DNA from: Rhodanobacter sp. C06
GTDB lineage: Bacteria; Pseudomonadota; Gammaproteobacteria; Xanthomonadales; Rhodanobacteraceae
Length of the DNA: 64,000 nt
Reading direction: 5' to 3'
Assembly (NCBI RefSeq): GCF_002001105.1
Contig: NZ_MUNP01000021.1
Span: 20,082-84,081 of the forward strand
In this document: piece after piece, positions 45,764-54,347 of the stretch
Position numbering within the stretch: the stretch's first letter is position 1
How the letters are laid out: each line of letters begins with the position of its first letter
Made by a program: the position numbers and the translations under genes
Notes under the pieces: generated by a model
What the model saw: only the letters and a program-made list of their open reading frames with translations
Told to the model about the DNA's origin: nothing
Databases searched by the model: none

Positions 45764-46939
45764 ATGTCCGAACCGATCTCCGCCCTCCCCGCCATCCGCC
45801 TGAAAACCGACCGCGCGCCCGGCCACCCCTGGGTGTGGTCGGCGCAGTTGCACAAGCCCGAGTCGCGCCTTCCGCCGGGCAGCGTGGTGGACGTGGTGGA
45901 TGCCAAGGGCCGCTTCGCCGGCCGCGGCTTCTGGAATGGCCATGCGCGCATCGCGCTGCGCCTGCTCACCGGCAATCCGGCCGAGACGATCGACGCGAAC
46001 TGGATCGCCGCACGCATCGCCCGCGCGGTGCGACTGCGACGCGAACTGCTGCAACTCGACAAGTCCACCGACGCCTGGCGCGTGGTGCACAGCGAGGGCG
46101 ACGGGCTCTCCGGCCTGATCGTGGATCGCTACGCCGACATCCTGGTGGTCGAATACTTCGCCGCCGGCATGTGGAAGTTCCGCGAGGCGATCCACACCGC
46201 GCTCGCCGCCGAGTTCCCTGGCGCGCGGCTGTACTGGTTCGCCGAGAGCCATGTGCAAAAGCAGGAATCCTTCGACTGCCGCGCCGCCGAGGTGCCGGCC
46301 ACGGTGGAAGTGCACGAGTACGGCCTGCGCTTCCACGCCGCGCCCGGCTCGGGCCACAAGACCGGCTTCTTCGCCGACCAGCGCGACAACCGCCGCCGCT
46401 TCGCGGAACTGGCGCGCGGCCGCCGCGTGCTCGACCTGTGCTGCAACGCCGGCGGCTTCGCGGTGCATGCGATGGCCGCGGGTGCGCGCGAAGCGGTGGG
46501 CGTGGACATGGACGCCGGCATCCTCGAGATCGCCCGCGCCAACGCCGCCGCGAACAAGCTGGTGGTGGATTTCCAGCAGGCCGACATCTTCGATTGGCTG
46601 CGCGCGGCCGTGACGCGTGGTGAAAAGTACGACGCGGTGATCCTCGATCCTGCCAAGCTCACCCGCGACCGCAGCAAGGTGTTCGACGCGCTGAAGAAAT
46701 ATTTTGCGATGAACCGCCTCGCGCTGGAAGTGATCCCGCCCGGCGGCCTGCTGCTCACCTGCTCCTGCACCGGTCTCGTCAGCGAAGCGGACTTCCTCGA
46801 GATGCTGCGCCGCGTGGCGCTGAACGCCGGCCGCGAGATCCAGATCCTCGAAGTGCGCGGCGCCGGCGCCGACCATCCGGTGCGCACCGACGTGCCGGAA
46901 AGCCGCTACCTCAAGGCGGTGTTCTGCCGGGTGGAGTGA
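45764..46939 (+). CDS. rlmI: 23S rRNA methyltransferase, RlmI-like (PUA plus class I SAM domain)
   Basis: A 391-residue protein. The N-terminal PUA domain is present (HPWVWSAQLHKPESRLPPGS, DAKGRFAGRGFWNG). The SAM-dependent methyltransferase domain has VLDLCCNAGGFAVHAMAAGA, VGVDMDAGILEIARANA and the catalytic-type DAVILDPAKLTR. LTCSCTGLVSEADF replaces the usual PCS-type finish. This matches RlmI, which methylates C1962 of 23S rRNA. Start at ATG 45764, consistent with the PUA start. Assignment to RlmI rather than a paralogue is by overall architecture. Confidence 0.85.
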   Translation: MSEPISALPAIRLKTDRAPGHPWVWSAQLHKPESRLPPGSVVDVVDAKGRFAGRGFWNGHARIALRLLTGNPAETIDANWIAARIARAVRLRRELLQLDKSTDAWRVVHSEGDGLSGLIVDRYADILVVEYFAAGMWKFREAIHTALAAEFPGARLYWFAESHVQKQESFDCRAAEVPATVEVHEYGLRFHAAPGSGHKTGFFADQRDNRRRFAELARGRRVLDLCCNAGGFAVHAMAAGAREAVGVDMDAGILEIARANAAANKLVVDFQQADIFDWLRAAVTRGEKYDAVILDPAKLTRDRSKVFDALKKYFAMNRLALEVIPPGGLLLTCSCTGLVSEADFLEMLRRVALNAGREIQILEVRGAGADHPVRTDVPESRYLKAVFCRVE

Positions 46940-46944
46940 ACGGC

Positions 46945-46977
46945 GATTGCCCCGGCCTTGCAGCGGCCGGAGCAATC
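46945..46977. terminator. Bidirectional hairpin between convergent genes
   Basis: GATTGC-CCCGGCC / GGCCGG-A-GCAATC stem (one bulge) lies in the 44-bp gap between the rlmI and lipoprotein stops. Confidence 0.55.
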
Positions 46978-46983
46978 CGCTTA

Positions 46984-47646
46984 TCAGAATTTGCCGGACA
47001 CGCTCTTGCTCGCTTCGGCACGGAACTTTTCCAGCCCTTGCTGGGTGATTTCCATCCAGGCATGTTCCGTGGCCGCCTGGCGCTTGTCTTCCGCATGCGC
47101 CTGAACCTCAAACGAGGCACCGCCACCCTCGACCTGCAGTTCCGTGGCGATATCCGAGTGCAGGGTGATGGCCCAGAATCCCGGCTGGAACCATGACCAG
47201 AACTTCTTGATGCGCACGTCGAGCACCACCGGATTCACATTGGCATCCGCCTGGGATTCGACCTTGTAGCCACTCTGTTCGAGCGCCGCCGTCAGGTTCT
47301 CGCGCACGACATCCTGCACCGTCTGCCCCTGCTGCAGCAGGACATCGCCCAAAGCCTTGCCGAAGCCGTTGCGCTTGCGTCCGATAGCCTGCGACTTCAC
47401 CTGCGCGGTCGCGCCGTCCGAACCGCCGAAGCCCAGCGAAGGCGTACTTGGATCCGATGGCGCCTGCTCGAACACGCGCTCATCCGTCACCGACTTGATG
47501 ACTACGACACGACCGTTCCCCGCCGCCGAGGCCGATGGCGCGACGACGGGACTCAGCAATTTGATCTGGCTGCGTGATGTGGCACAGCCTGCCAGCGTCG
47601 CGCACAGACACACAGCCAGCCAACCGGCACTTTTCCGAGCAATCAT
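46984..47646 (-). CDS. YajG-like outer-membrane lipoprotein (putative)
   Basis: A 220-residue protein with a lipoprotein signal peptide ending LAGC (Cys21). The mature part (GRVVVIKSVTDERVFEQ, VQDVVRENLTAALEQSGYKV, VVLDVRIKKFWSWFQPG) resembles the YajG family of predicted lipoproteins. Its role is unknown. ATG 47646 has AGGGGG 7 nt upstream. There is no obvious operon partner. The 192-bp gap to the next gene upstream carries no ORF and would hold its promoter. Confidence 0.72.
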   Translation of the reverse strand: MIARKSAGWLAVCLCATLAGCATSRSQIKLLSPVVAPSASAAGNGRVVVIKSVTDERVFEQAPSDPSTPSLGFGGSDGATAQVKSQAIGRKRNGFGKALGDVLLQQGQTVQDVVRENLTAALEQSGYKVESQADANVNPVVLDVRIKKFWSWFQPGFWAITLHSDIATELQVEGGGASFEVQAHAEDKRQAATEHAWMEITQQGLEKFRAEASKSVSGKF

Positions 47647-47838
47647 GGTGTTTCCCCCTGGTTGATCGCACGGGTGCCTAGTCAAGCATCCGTGCGAGAC
47701 GATGAAGCATAAACATAGCGGGGGATCATGCCGGTCTTTCCCGGGACCGTCCAGCACACTCTTGCAACTGCAGGCCTGCTGCCAGCATCGCATTGAAAAT
47801 CACACGCACTCGTCGGCAGCAAGGCCTCATCCACCCGG

Positions 47839-49032
47839 TCAGGCCGAACGCGGGAGCCGCCCCTTCAACGCCGCCGCATCGAACGGCCCCGCCTCGGCGA
47901 TCAACGCGCGCGCCGCATCCACCTGGTCCCAGGTATTCCACAGCAGCACGCCGCGCACGCGGCCGCGCTCGAGGTAATACACCACGCCTTCGCGATACGG
48001 CTCGCGCCAGTCCTCGACCACGTCGAGGCGCGTGTCGAGCAGGCCGACGGCCTCGTAGCCCAGGTCGAACAGGTCCGAGTAGAAGAACGGCAGCGCGTCG
48101 TAGCTGGCCGCGATGCCCGCCATCGCGCGGCCGGCGTGACGGCCCATGCTGACAGCGGCGTCCTCGTGCTCCACGCGCAGGCGACGGTCCAGCGCAGGAT
48201 TGAAGAAATTCGCTACGTCGCCGGCGGCCCAGATGTCGGGCTCGCTGCTGCGCAGCTGCGCGTCGACCACGACGCCGTTGTCCAGCTTGAGGCCCGCCTG
48301 CTCGGCCAACGCGGTGGCCGGCGTCACGCCGAGACCGGCCACGGCAGCCTCCACCCGCAGCAGGCTGCCGTCGGACAGAGCCAGTTCCACGCCGCCGTCG
48401 GTGGACTTGCCACCGGTCACCCGCACCCCGCTGCGCACATCCACGCCGCGCTGGCGGTAGTAGTCGTCGAGATGGCGTGCGAGGCCGTCGGGATAGCGAC
48501 CCGCGCCGATGTGCGCATCCGGAAACAGCATGCTCACCTTGCAGCCGACGCCGCTGAGTGAGGCGGCCAGTTCGGCGCCGATGAAGCCGCCGCCGATCAC
48601 CGCGATGATCGCGCCGGGCTGGGCATAGCGGCGCAGCCGCTGGTAATCGTCCAGCGTGCGGAAGTGGATGAGCCGCTCGCCGCCCTCGAACGGCAGCCGC
48701 CGCGGCGTGGCGCCGGTGGCCAGCAGCAGACGGCGATAGCGGTAGGTATCGCCCTGCCCATCGCGCGCCACGTGTGCCGCGCGGTCCAGCGCCACGATGC
48801 GCCGGCCCTGGTACAGCGTTGCGCCGCTGGCGGCGGTGCCGAGGTCGATGTCGGCGAGCTGCTTGTCGCCCTTCCACAACGCCTTGGACAGCGGCGGCCG
48901 CTGGTACGGCGGCGCGGACTCCTCGCCGACCATGCCGATGTCCGCCGCCGCGTCGACCTCGCGTATCGCCTTTGCCGCCGCGTCGGCCGCCATGCCGGCG
49001 CCGACGATCAGGTAGTCGTGCACGTGTTCCAT
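47839..49032 (-). CDS. FAD-dependent pyridine-nucleotide reductase (ferredoxin-reductase type)
   Basis: A 397-residue flavoprotein: FAD-binding YLIVGAGMAADAAAKAIREV, PPYQRPPLSKALWKG, LLLATGATPRRLPF, NAD(P)-binding IAVIGGGFIGAELAASL and WAAGDVANFFNP. The layout matches the AIF/rubredoxin-ferredoxin reductase family, with a C-terminal reductase-like extension. It would pass electrons from NAD(P)H to a small redox partner, but no ferredoxin gene is adjacent. Start at ATG 49032, with GGAG 7 nt upstream. Divergent from rmuC. Confidence 0.83.
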   Translation of the reverse strand: MEHVHDYLIVGAGMAADAAAKAIREVDAAADIGMVGEESAPPYQRPPLSKALWKGDKQLADIDLGTAASGATLYQGRRIVALDRAAHVARDGQGDTYRYRRLLLATGATPRRLPFEGGERLIHFRTLDDYQRLRRYAQPGAIIAVIGGGFIGAELAASLSGVGCKVSMLFPDAHIGAGRYPDGLARHLDDYYRQRGVDVRSGVRVTGGKSTDGGVELALSDGSLLRVEAAVAGLGVTPATALAEQAGLKLDNGVVVDAQLRSSEPDIWAAGDVANFFNPALDRRLRVEHEDAAVSMGRHAGRAMAGIAASYDALPFFYSDLFDLGYEAVGLLDTRLDVVEDWREPYREGVVYYLERGRVRGVLLWNTWDQVDAARALIAEAGPFDAAALKGRLPRSA

Positions 49033-49129
49033 GACCAGGCTCCACTGCAATCGGACCAAGCCATCATGCGCGGCCGCGGCGAACACGGTGTGAAGTCGCA
49101 AGGCCTGCGACGGCAGGACGTACACTGGT

Positions 49130-50596
49130 ATGCATCCGATTCCAGCGAAACCCGCCATGCCTGCCAGCGAAACCCTGCTCATCGTCCTCGTCGTGCTCGC
49201 GCTGGTGCTGCTGGCGCTGCAAGCCGCCCTACTGCTGCGCGGGCGCGGCGACGCCGGTCTGGCCGCGAAGCTCGATGCGCTGAAGGACGACAACGAACGC
49301 CTGCAGCGCGCACTGCGCGAGGAACAGCGCAGTGGCCGCGAGGAACTGCAGCAGGGCTTCGAACGCTTCCGCGGGCATGTCGGCGAGCAGCTGGACGGCA
49401 TGTCGCGCCAGCAGGCCGAGCGCATCGACGGGTTCGGCCAGCGCCTCGCCGCACTCACCGACGGCACCAGCGCCGGCCTGCAGACGCTGGCGCAGCGCCT
49501 CACGGAAGATGCGCGCAAGAGCCGCGAGGAACTCACGCTGGCGCTGAACCGCTTCGGCGAACAGCAGCAGCAGCGCCTCGGCGCGCTAGGCGCCGAACAC
49601 GAAAAGCGCATGGGCGAAGTGCGCGGCACGCTGGAAGGCCAGCTGAAGACGCTGCGCGAGGACAACGCCGCACAGCTGGAAAAAATGCGCGCCACCGTGG
49701 ACGAGAAGCTTCAGTCCACGCTGGAAACGCGACTAGGCCAGTCGTTCGCGCTGGTCTCCGAACGGCTGGAACAGGTGCAGCGCGGCCTGGGCGAAATGCA
49801 GAGCCTCGCCACCGGCGTGGGCGATCTCAAGCGCGTGCTTGGCAACGTGAAGACACGCGGCATCCTCGGCGAGGTGCAGCTGGGCGCCCTGCTCGACCAG
49901 CTGCTGACACCCGAGCAATACAAGTCGAACATCGCCACCGTGCCGGGCAGCAACGACCGCGTGGAATTCGCGCTGCGCATGCCCGGCGCCGACGCCGAAC
50001 ACCCCGTGTGGCTGCCGATCGACGCGAAGTTTCCACGCGAGGACTACGAACGATTGCTCGACGCGCAGGAACGCGCCGATGCCGAGGCCGCCAATCTTGC
50101 CGCCGCCGCGCTGGAACGCCGCGTGCGCGAGGAAGCGAAGACGATCCGCGCCAAGTACGTGGCGCCGCCGCACACCACCGACTTCGCCATACTGTTCCTG
50201 CCCACCGAGGGCCTGTACGCCGAGGTGCTGCGCCGGCCCGGTCTGTTCGAGGCGCTGCAGCGCGAGCACAAGGTCACCGTGGCCGGGCCGACCACGCTCA
50301 CCGCGATCCTCAACGCACTGCAGATGGGATTTCGCACGCTGGCGATCGAGAAACGCAGCAGCGAGGTGTGGCAGTTGCTGGGCGCGGTGAAGAGCGAATT
50401 CGGCAAGTTCGGCGAGGTGCTGGACAAGGTGAAGAAGAAGCTCGACGAGGCCGGCAAGCACATCGAGGCCACCGGCGTGCGCACCCGCGCGATCACCCGC
50501 CGGCTGCGCGAGGTGGAATCGCTGCCGGGGCAGGAGGCCGCGGGCCTGCTCGACAACACCGCGACCGATGACGCCGAGCCGGACGACGAGGCATGA
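49130..50596 (+). CDS. rmuC: DNA recombination protein RmuC
   Basis: A 488-residue protein with an N-terminal membrane anchor (LLIVLVVLALVLLALQAALLL), a long coiled coil (about 45-210) and the RmuC nuclease-like domain (VLGNVKTRGILGEVQLGALLDQLL, LPIDAKFPREDYERLLDA, FLPTEGLYAEVLRRPGLFE, VAGPTTLTAILNALQMGFRTL). RmuC limits inversions at short repeats and has a PD-(D/E)XK-like core. Start could be ATG 49130 or ATG 49157 (nine residues shorter). The longer one has an AGGA upstream. It overlaps the next gene by 4 bp (ATGA). Confidence 0.93.
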   Translation: MHPIPAKPAMPASETLLIVLVVLALVLLALQAALLLRGRGDAGLAAKLDALKDDNERLQRALREEQRSGREELQQGFERFRGHVGEQLDGMSRQQAERIDGFGQRLAALTDGTSAGLQTLAQRLTEDARKSREELTLALNRFGEQQQQRLGALGAEHEKRMGEVRGTLEGQLKTLREDNAAQLEKMRATVDEKLQSTLETRLGQSFALVSERLEQVQRGLGEMQSLATGVGDLKRVLGNVKTRGILGEVQLGALLDQLLTPEQYKSNIATVPGSNDRVEFALRMPGADAEHPVWLPIDAKFPREDYERLLDAQERADAEAANLAAAALERRVREEAKTIRAKYVAPPHTTDFAILFLPTEGLYAEVLRRPGLFEALQREHKVTVAGPTTLTAILNALQMGFRTLAIEKRSSEVWQLLGAVKSEFGKFGEVLDKVKKKLDEAGKHIEATGVRTRAITRRLREVESLPGQEAAGLLDNTATDDAEPDDEA

Positions 50597-51168
50597 ACAT
50601 GCCGCGCCGGTCGCTCGGCGAACACCGCCGTCGGCTCAGCGCGTTGGCCGACGAGGTGCTGCGGCTGCGTGTGGCGCTGCCGCGGCGCGAGCGCCTGCTC
50701 GCCGGCCTTGCACATGCGCTGCGCGCGGTGCTGGCGGCCAGCCTCGGCTACTGGGCGGCGCTCGGACTGGGCCTGGAACAGGGCTTCTGGGCCGCGATCA
50801 CCGCGATCTCGGTGACCCAGAGCAGCTATGCCGAGGTGCGCCATTCCTCGCGCGACCAGTTCGTGGGCGCGATGATCGGCGGCCTGGTCGGGCTGGCCGC
50901 CGCCACGCTGGGGCACGAGCATTACCTCGCCTACGTGCTGGCGGTGATGGTCGGCATGCTGATGTGCTGGCTGCTCAACCTCGGCGCGGCCGGCCGCATC
51001 AGCGGGATCACTTCCACGATCATCCTGCTGGTGCCGCATGAAGGCGCATTCTGGCAGTTCGCGCTGTTCCGGCTGGGCGAAGTCACGCTGGGCGCGGTCG
51101 CGGCACTGCTGGTGACGCGGATGTTCGATCTGCTCGAACGTCGCTGGTTCGGCGACGCACCGTCATGA
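50593..51168 (+). CDS. FUSC-family integral membrane protein
   Basis: A 191-residue protein with about five hydrophobic segments ([84 protein letters not shown]) and the family feature [22 protein letters not shown] proteins are related to aromatic-acid exporters and YccS-like inner-membrane proteins, but this is the short membrane-only type. Its start overlaps the rmuC stop. Substrate unknown. Confidence 0.8.
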   Translation: MNMPRRSLGEHRRRLSALADEVLRLRVALPRRERLLAGLAHALRAVLAASLGYWAALGLGLEQGFWAAITAISVTQSSYAEVRHSSRDQFVGAMIGGLVGLAAATLGHEHYLAYVLAVMVGMLMCWLLNLGAAGRISGITSTIILLVPHEGAFWQFALFRLGEVTLGAVAALLVTRMFDLLERRWFGDAPS

Positions 51169-51229
51169 TCCGCGCCCGCCCACGGCAGCGGCCGTTACAC
51201 TAGGCCGGTCTGATGCCCCGGAATTCCCC

Positions 51230-51832
51230 ATGAGCGACTCCACCCCGAACGACGTCACCCGCGAGCAGGCCGAGGAAGCCGTGCGCATCCTGCTGCGCTG
51301 GGCCGGCGAGGATCCCGCACGCGAAGGCCTGCTCGACACGCCCCGCCGCGTGGTGAAGGCCTATCGCGACTGGTTCTCCGGCTACGGCGAGGATCCGGCC
51401 GACTATCTCAAGCGCACCTTCAAGGAAGTCGAGGGCTACGACGAGATGGTGGTGCTGCGCGACATCGAGTTCGAGAGCCACTGCGAGCACCACATGGCGC
51501 CGATCATCGGCCGCGCCCACGTCGGCTACCTGCCCACCAACCGCGTGGTCGGCATCAGCAAGCTGGCGCGGGTGGTGGAAGGCTATGCGCGCCGCTTCCA
51601 GGTGCAGGAAAAGCTCACCGCGCAGATCGCGCAATGCATCCAGGAGACCCTGCAGCCTGCCGGCGTGGCGGTGGTGGTCGACGCCAGCCACGAGTGCATG
51701 ACCACCCGCGGCGTGCACAAGCGTGGCGTGTCGATGGTGACCAGCCAGATGCTCGGCACCTTCCGCGAAGACGCGCGCACCCGCGCCGAGTTCCTGCAAT
51801 TCATCGGCCTGCACGGCAGCCTGCGCCGGTGA
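51230..51832 (+). CDS. folE: GTP cyclohydrolase I
   Basis: A 200-residue enzyme opening folate (and queuosine-type) synthesis by converting GTP to dihydroneopterin triphosphate. Motifs: [20 protein letters not shown], the zinc/active-site [40 protein letters not shown] and the late [20 protein letters not shown]. Zinc ligands (Cys and His of HCEHH, Cys of ECMTTRG) are present, so it is the classical zinc type. Complete at normal length. Its stop overlaps the GTG start of the EF-hand gene. Confidence 0.97.
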   Translation: MSDSTPNDVTREQAEEAVRILLRWAGEDPAREGLLDTPRRVVKAYRDWFSGYGEDPADYLKRTFKEVEGYDEMVVLRDIEFESHCEHHMAPIIGRAHVGYLPTNRVVGISKLARVVEGYARRFQVQEKLTAQIAQCIQETLQPAGVAVVVDASHECMTTRGVHKRGVSMVTSQMLGTFREDARTRAEFLQFIGLHGSLRR

Positions 51833-52158
51833 TCCGGGCCGCCGCAGCCTCCATCGTGTTGCTGCTACCGCTCGTTGCCGCGGCGCAGGACTCGCGTAAC
51901 GCCTACCTGCGCCAGTTCGACACCGACGGCAACGGTTGCGTGAGCGAGGCCGAATACGTGGCCTACATGAGCCGCGGCTTCGAGCGCCTGGACACCAACC
52001 ACGACGGCGTGCTGGAAGCGTACGAGCTGCCCGGCGGCCGCGGCAAGCCGCTGACGCTCAAGCAATGGCAGGCCAACCTGCGCCGTCAGTTCCACCGGCT
52101 GGACCGCCGCCACACCGGCTGCCTGGATGCGCAGGAACTCACGGCGCCGCCAGGATGA
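51829..52158 (+). CDS. Exported EF-hand calcium-binding protein (GTG start)
   Basis: A 109-residue protein read from GTG 51829, whose last two bases overlap the folE stop TGA. Signal peptide ([20 protein letters not shown]), then two good EF-hand loops, [12 protein letters not shown] and [12 protein letters not shown], and a degenerate third region ([14 protein letters not shown]). It would bind calcium in the periplasm. No ATG gives a signal peptide in this frame, so the GTG start is preferred. A role is not evident, and the link to folE is only translational coupling. Confidence 0.75.
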   Translation: MIRAAAASIVLLLPLVAAAQDSRNAYLRQFDTDGNGCVSEAEYVAYMSRGFERLDTNHDGVLEAYELPGGRGKPLTLKQWQANLRRQFHRLDRRHTGCLDAQELTAPPG

Positions 52159-52236
52159 GCATCGCCGTTTCGTCGCAGGCCAGCCACGCCGCGGCATGAT
52201 GCGCTATCGTCTCGCGTCTGCCTCACCGCGCCAGCC

Positions 52237-53577
52237 ATGAACCAGCCCGCCGCCGCCACCTCGCGCAAACGCGCCGCCCTCGCCTTCATCTTCGTCACCG
52301 TCACGCTGGACATGCTGGCGTTCGGCATCATCATCCCGGTGATGCCGCACCTGATCGTCGAGCTGATCGGCGGCAGCATCGCCAAGGCGGCGGTCTGGGT
52401 CGGCGCGATCAGCACGCTGTTCATGCTGATGCAGTTCCTGTTCTCGCCGGTGCAGGGTGCGCTGTCGGATCGCTACGGGCGGCGCACGGTGATTCTGATC
52501 TCCAGCTTCGGCCTCGGCGTGGACTTCATCGTGATGGCACTGGCGCCGGCACTGTGGCTGCTGTTCCTGGGTCGCGCGGTGTCCGGCATCTGTGCGGCCA
52601 GCTTCTCCACCGCGAACGCCTACATCGCCGACGTGGTGCCGAAAGACAAGCGCGCGGCCGCGTTCGGCATGCTGGGCGCGGCGCTCAGCCTGGGCTTCGT
52701 TCTGGGCCCGGCACTGGGCGGCTTCCTCGGCCACTGGCACTTGCGCCTGCCGTTCTGGGTGGCGGCCGGACTGTCGCTGATCAACTTCGGCTACGGGTAT
52801 TTCGTGCTGCCGGAATCGCTGCCGAAGGAACGCCGCGCGACGCGCTTCGACTGGCGCCACGCCAACCCGTTCGGCGCGGTGGCGCTACTGCGCCGCTACC
52901 CGCAGGTGCTCGGGCTGGCGGCGGTGTTCTTCCTGATCAACCTCGCGCAGTTCTCGCTCAACTCCACCTACGTGCTGTACGCCGATTTCCGCTTCGGCTG
53001 GGGGCCGCAGGCGGTGGGCTACACGCTGGGCCTGGTCGGCCTGTGCGGCGCCATGGTGCAGGGCGGCCTGGTGCGCCGCCTGATGCCGAAGCTGGGCGAA
53101 CGGCGGATGATCCTCGCCGGCCTGGTGCTGTGCATGGCGGGCTATCTCTGGTTCGGCCTTGCGCCGAGCGCCGCGCTGTTCCTGCTGGCGATCCCGCTGT
53201 TCTGCCTCGGCGGCCTCGCCGGGCCGCCGGCGCAATCAATGATGACCCACCTGGTCGACCCGCATGAGCAGGGTCGCCTGCAGGGCGCGCTGTCCAGCCT
53301 GCGCGGCCTCGCCGGCATTCTCGGCCCGGCGATGTTCGCGAACCTGTTCGCGCTGTTCATCAGCGACCATGCGCCGGTGCACCAGCTGCCCGGCGCGGCC
53401 TTCGTGCTGGCGGCGTTGCTGCTGCTGGCGGCGGCGTTGGTGGCGGTCCGCGCCACCCGCCATGCCGCGCCGGCATCGGCCGACGACGCTGCCATCGCGC
53501 CCATGGCACCAGCATCCCTCGGCGACGTGCTCGCCACCGATCTGCCTTCCCCCGACCCTGTGGAGCCAACCCGATGA
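52237..53577 (+). CDS. MFS transporter, TetA/TCR-type drug:H+ antiporter family
   Basis: A 446-residue, 12-segment MFS protein. Motifs: [19 protein letters not shown], the MFS motif [35 protein letters not shown] and [17 protein letters not shown] (antiporter motif C-like). This is the TCR/Tet subfamily common as chromosomal multidrug or unknown-substrate exporters. Similarity to TetA does not by itself show tetracycline resistance, and no TetR regulator is adjacent. The stop overlaps the next ATG by 4 bp. Confidence 0.85.
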   Translation: MNQPAAATSRKRAALAFIFVTVTLDMLAFGIIIPVMPHLIVELIGGSIAKAAVWVGAISTLFMLMQFLFSPVQGALSDRYGRRTVILISSFGLGVDFIVMALAPALWLLFLGRAVSGICAASFSTANAYIADVVPKDKRAAAFGMLGAALSLGFVLGPALGGFLGHWHLRLPFWVAAGLSLINFGYGYFVLPESLPKERRATRFDWRHANPFGAVALLRRYPQVLGLAAVFFLINLAQFSLNSTYVLYADFRFGWGPQAVGYTLGLVGLCGAMVQGGLVRRLMPKLGERRMILAGLVLCMAGYLWFGLAPSAALFLLAIPLFCLGGLAGPPAQSMMTHLVDPHEQGRLQGALSSLRGLAGILGPAMFANLFALFISDHAPVHQLPGAAFVLAALLLLAAALVAVRATRHAAPASADDAAIAPMAPASLGDVLATDLPSPDPVEPTR

Positions 53578-54089
53578 GCCTCTCCATGTACCAAGCCAGT
53601 GTCCCCGTCTTCGTTCGCGCGCTCGCCAACCTGCGCCACGTGCTGCAGCAGGGCGAGGCGCACGCCAAGGCAAAGAACGTCAGCGACGCCACCCTGCTGC
53701 AGACGCGCCTGATCCCCGACATGCTGCCGCTGGTGAAGCAGGTGCAGATCGCCTGCGACATGGCCGCCCGCGGCTGCGCCCGTCTCGCCGGCGTCGAGCC
53801 GAAGTCCTTCGCGGACAACGAGGCCACATTGGCCGAACTGCATGCGCGCATCGACGCCGCGACCGCCTACGTGCAAGGCTTCCAGCCCGCGCAGATCGAC
53901 GGCAGCGAAGCGCGCAGCGTGGTCTTCCCCAGCCGCAACAGCCCCAGCGGCGAGCAGCGCTTCGAAGGGCAGGCCTACCTGTTCGACTACGTGCTGCCGA
54001 ACCTGTTCTTCCACTGCACCACTGCCTACGCGATCCTGCGCGAGGCGGGCACCGAGCTGGGCAAGGCGGATTTCCTCGGGAAGTTCTGA
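53574..54089 (+). CDS. DUF1993 family protein
   Basis: A 171-residue helical protein. SMYQASVPVFVRALANLRHV, TRLIPDMLPLVKQVQIACD, FEGQAYLFDYVLPNLFFHCTTAYAILRE and GKADFLGKF match the DUF1993 family (DinB-like four-helix fold). A metal- or ligand-binding role is suspected for the fold, but the function is unknown. Translationally coupled to the MFS gene. Confidence 0.85.
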   Translation: MSLSMYQASVPVFVRALANLRHVLQQGEAHAKAKNVSDATLLQTRLIPDMLPLVKQVQIACDMAARGCARLAGVEPKSFADNEATLAELHARIDAATAYVQGFQPAQIDGSEARSVVFPSRNSPSGEQRFEGQAYLFDYVLPNLFFHCTTAYAILREAGTELGKADFLGKF

Positions 54090-54230
54090 GATGCGGCGCG
54101 GGCTCGCGGCCTGAGCCTTCATCGCATCGGGAAGCTGCCACGAGCAACAAGGCGGTTTCGGGCGTGGCGGGCGCACGGAAACTCGTTGCAGACAAACCTG
54201 TCTTCGACAAACGTTTCCGCGAGCCCCCGC

Positions 54231-54266
54231 CCCTCACCCCAACCCTCTCCCCGACGGGGAGAGGGG
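54231..54266. repeat. CCCTCTCCCC-type palindromic repeat
   Basis: CCCTCACCCCAACCCTCTCC followed by CCGACGGGGAGAGGGG, an 11-bp-stem hairpin. It is the same family as inside ppc. It lies in the 258-bp gap 54090-54347, which has no other feature. Confidence 0.8.
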
Positions 54267-54347
54267 CACGGCGCGCCGGCGCCACACCCTCGCGCCATAT
54301 CTGCGAAAATCCGCTCCTTCGCTCCTGCGAACCACGCCCACCTCCTG

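Noticed and set aside
52237..53577. Tetracycline-resistance gene
   Set aside because: The TCR/Tet MFS fold is shared by many chromosomal exporters. No TetR neighbour or mobile context is present.
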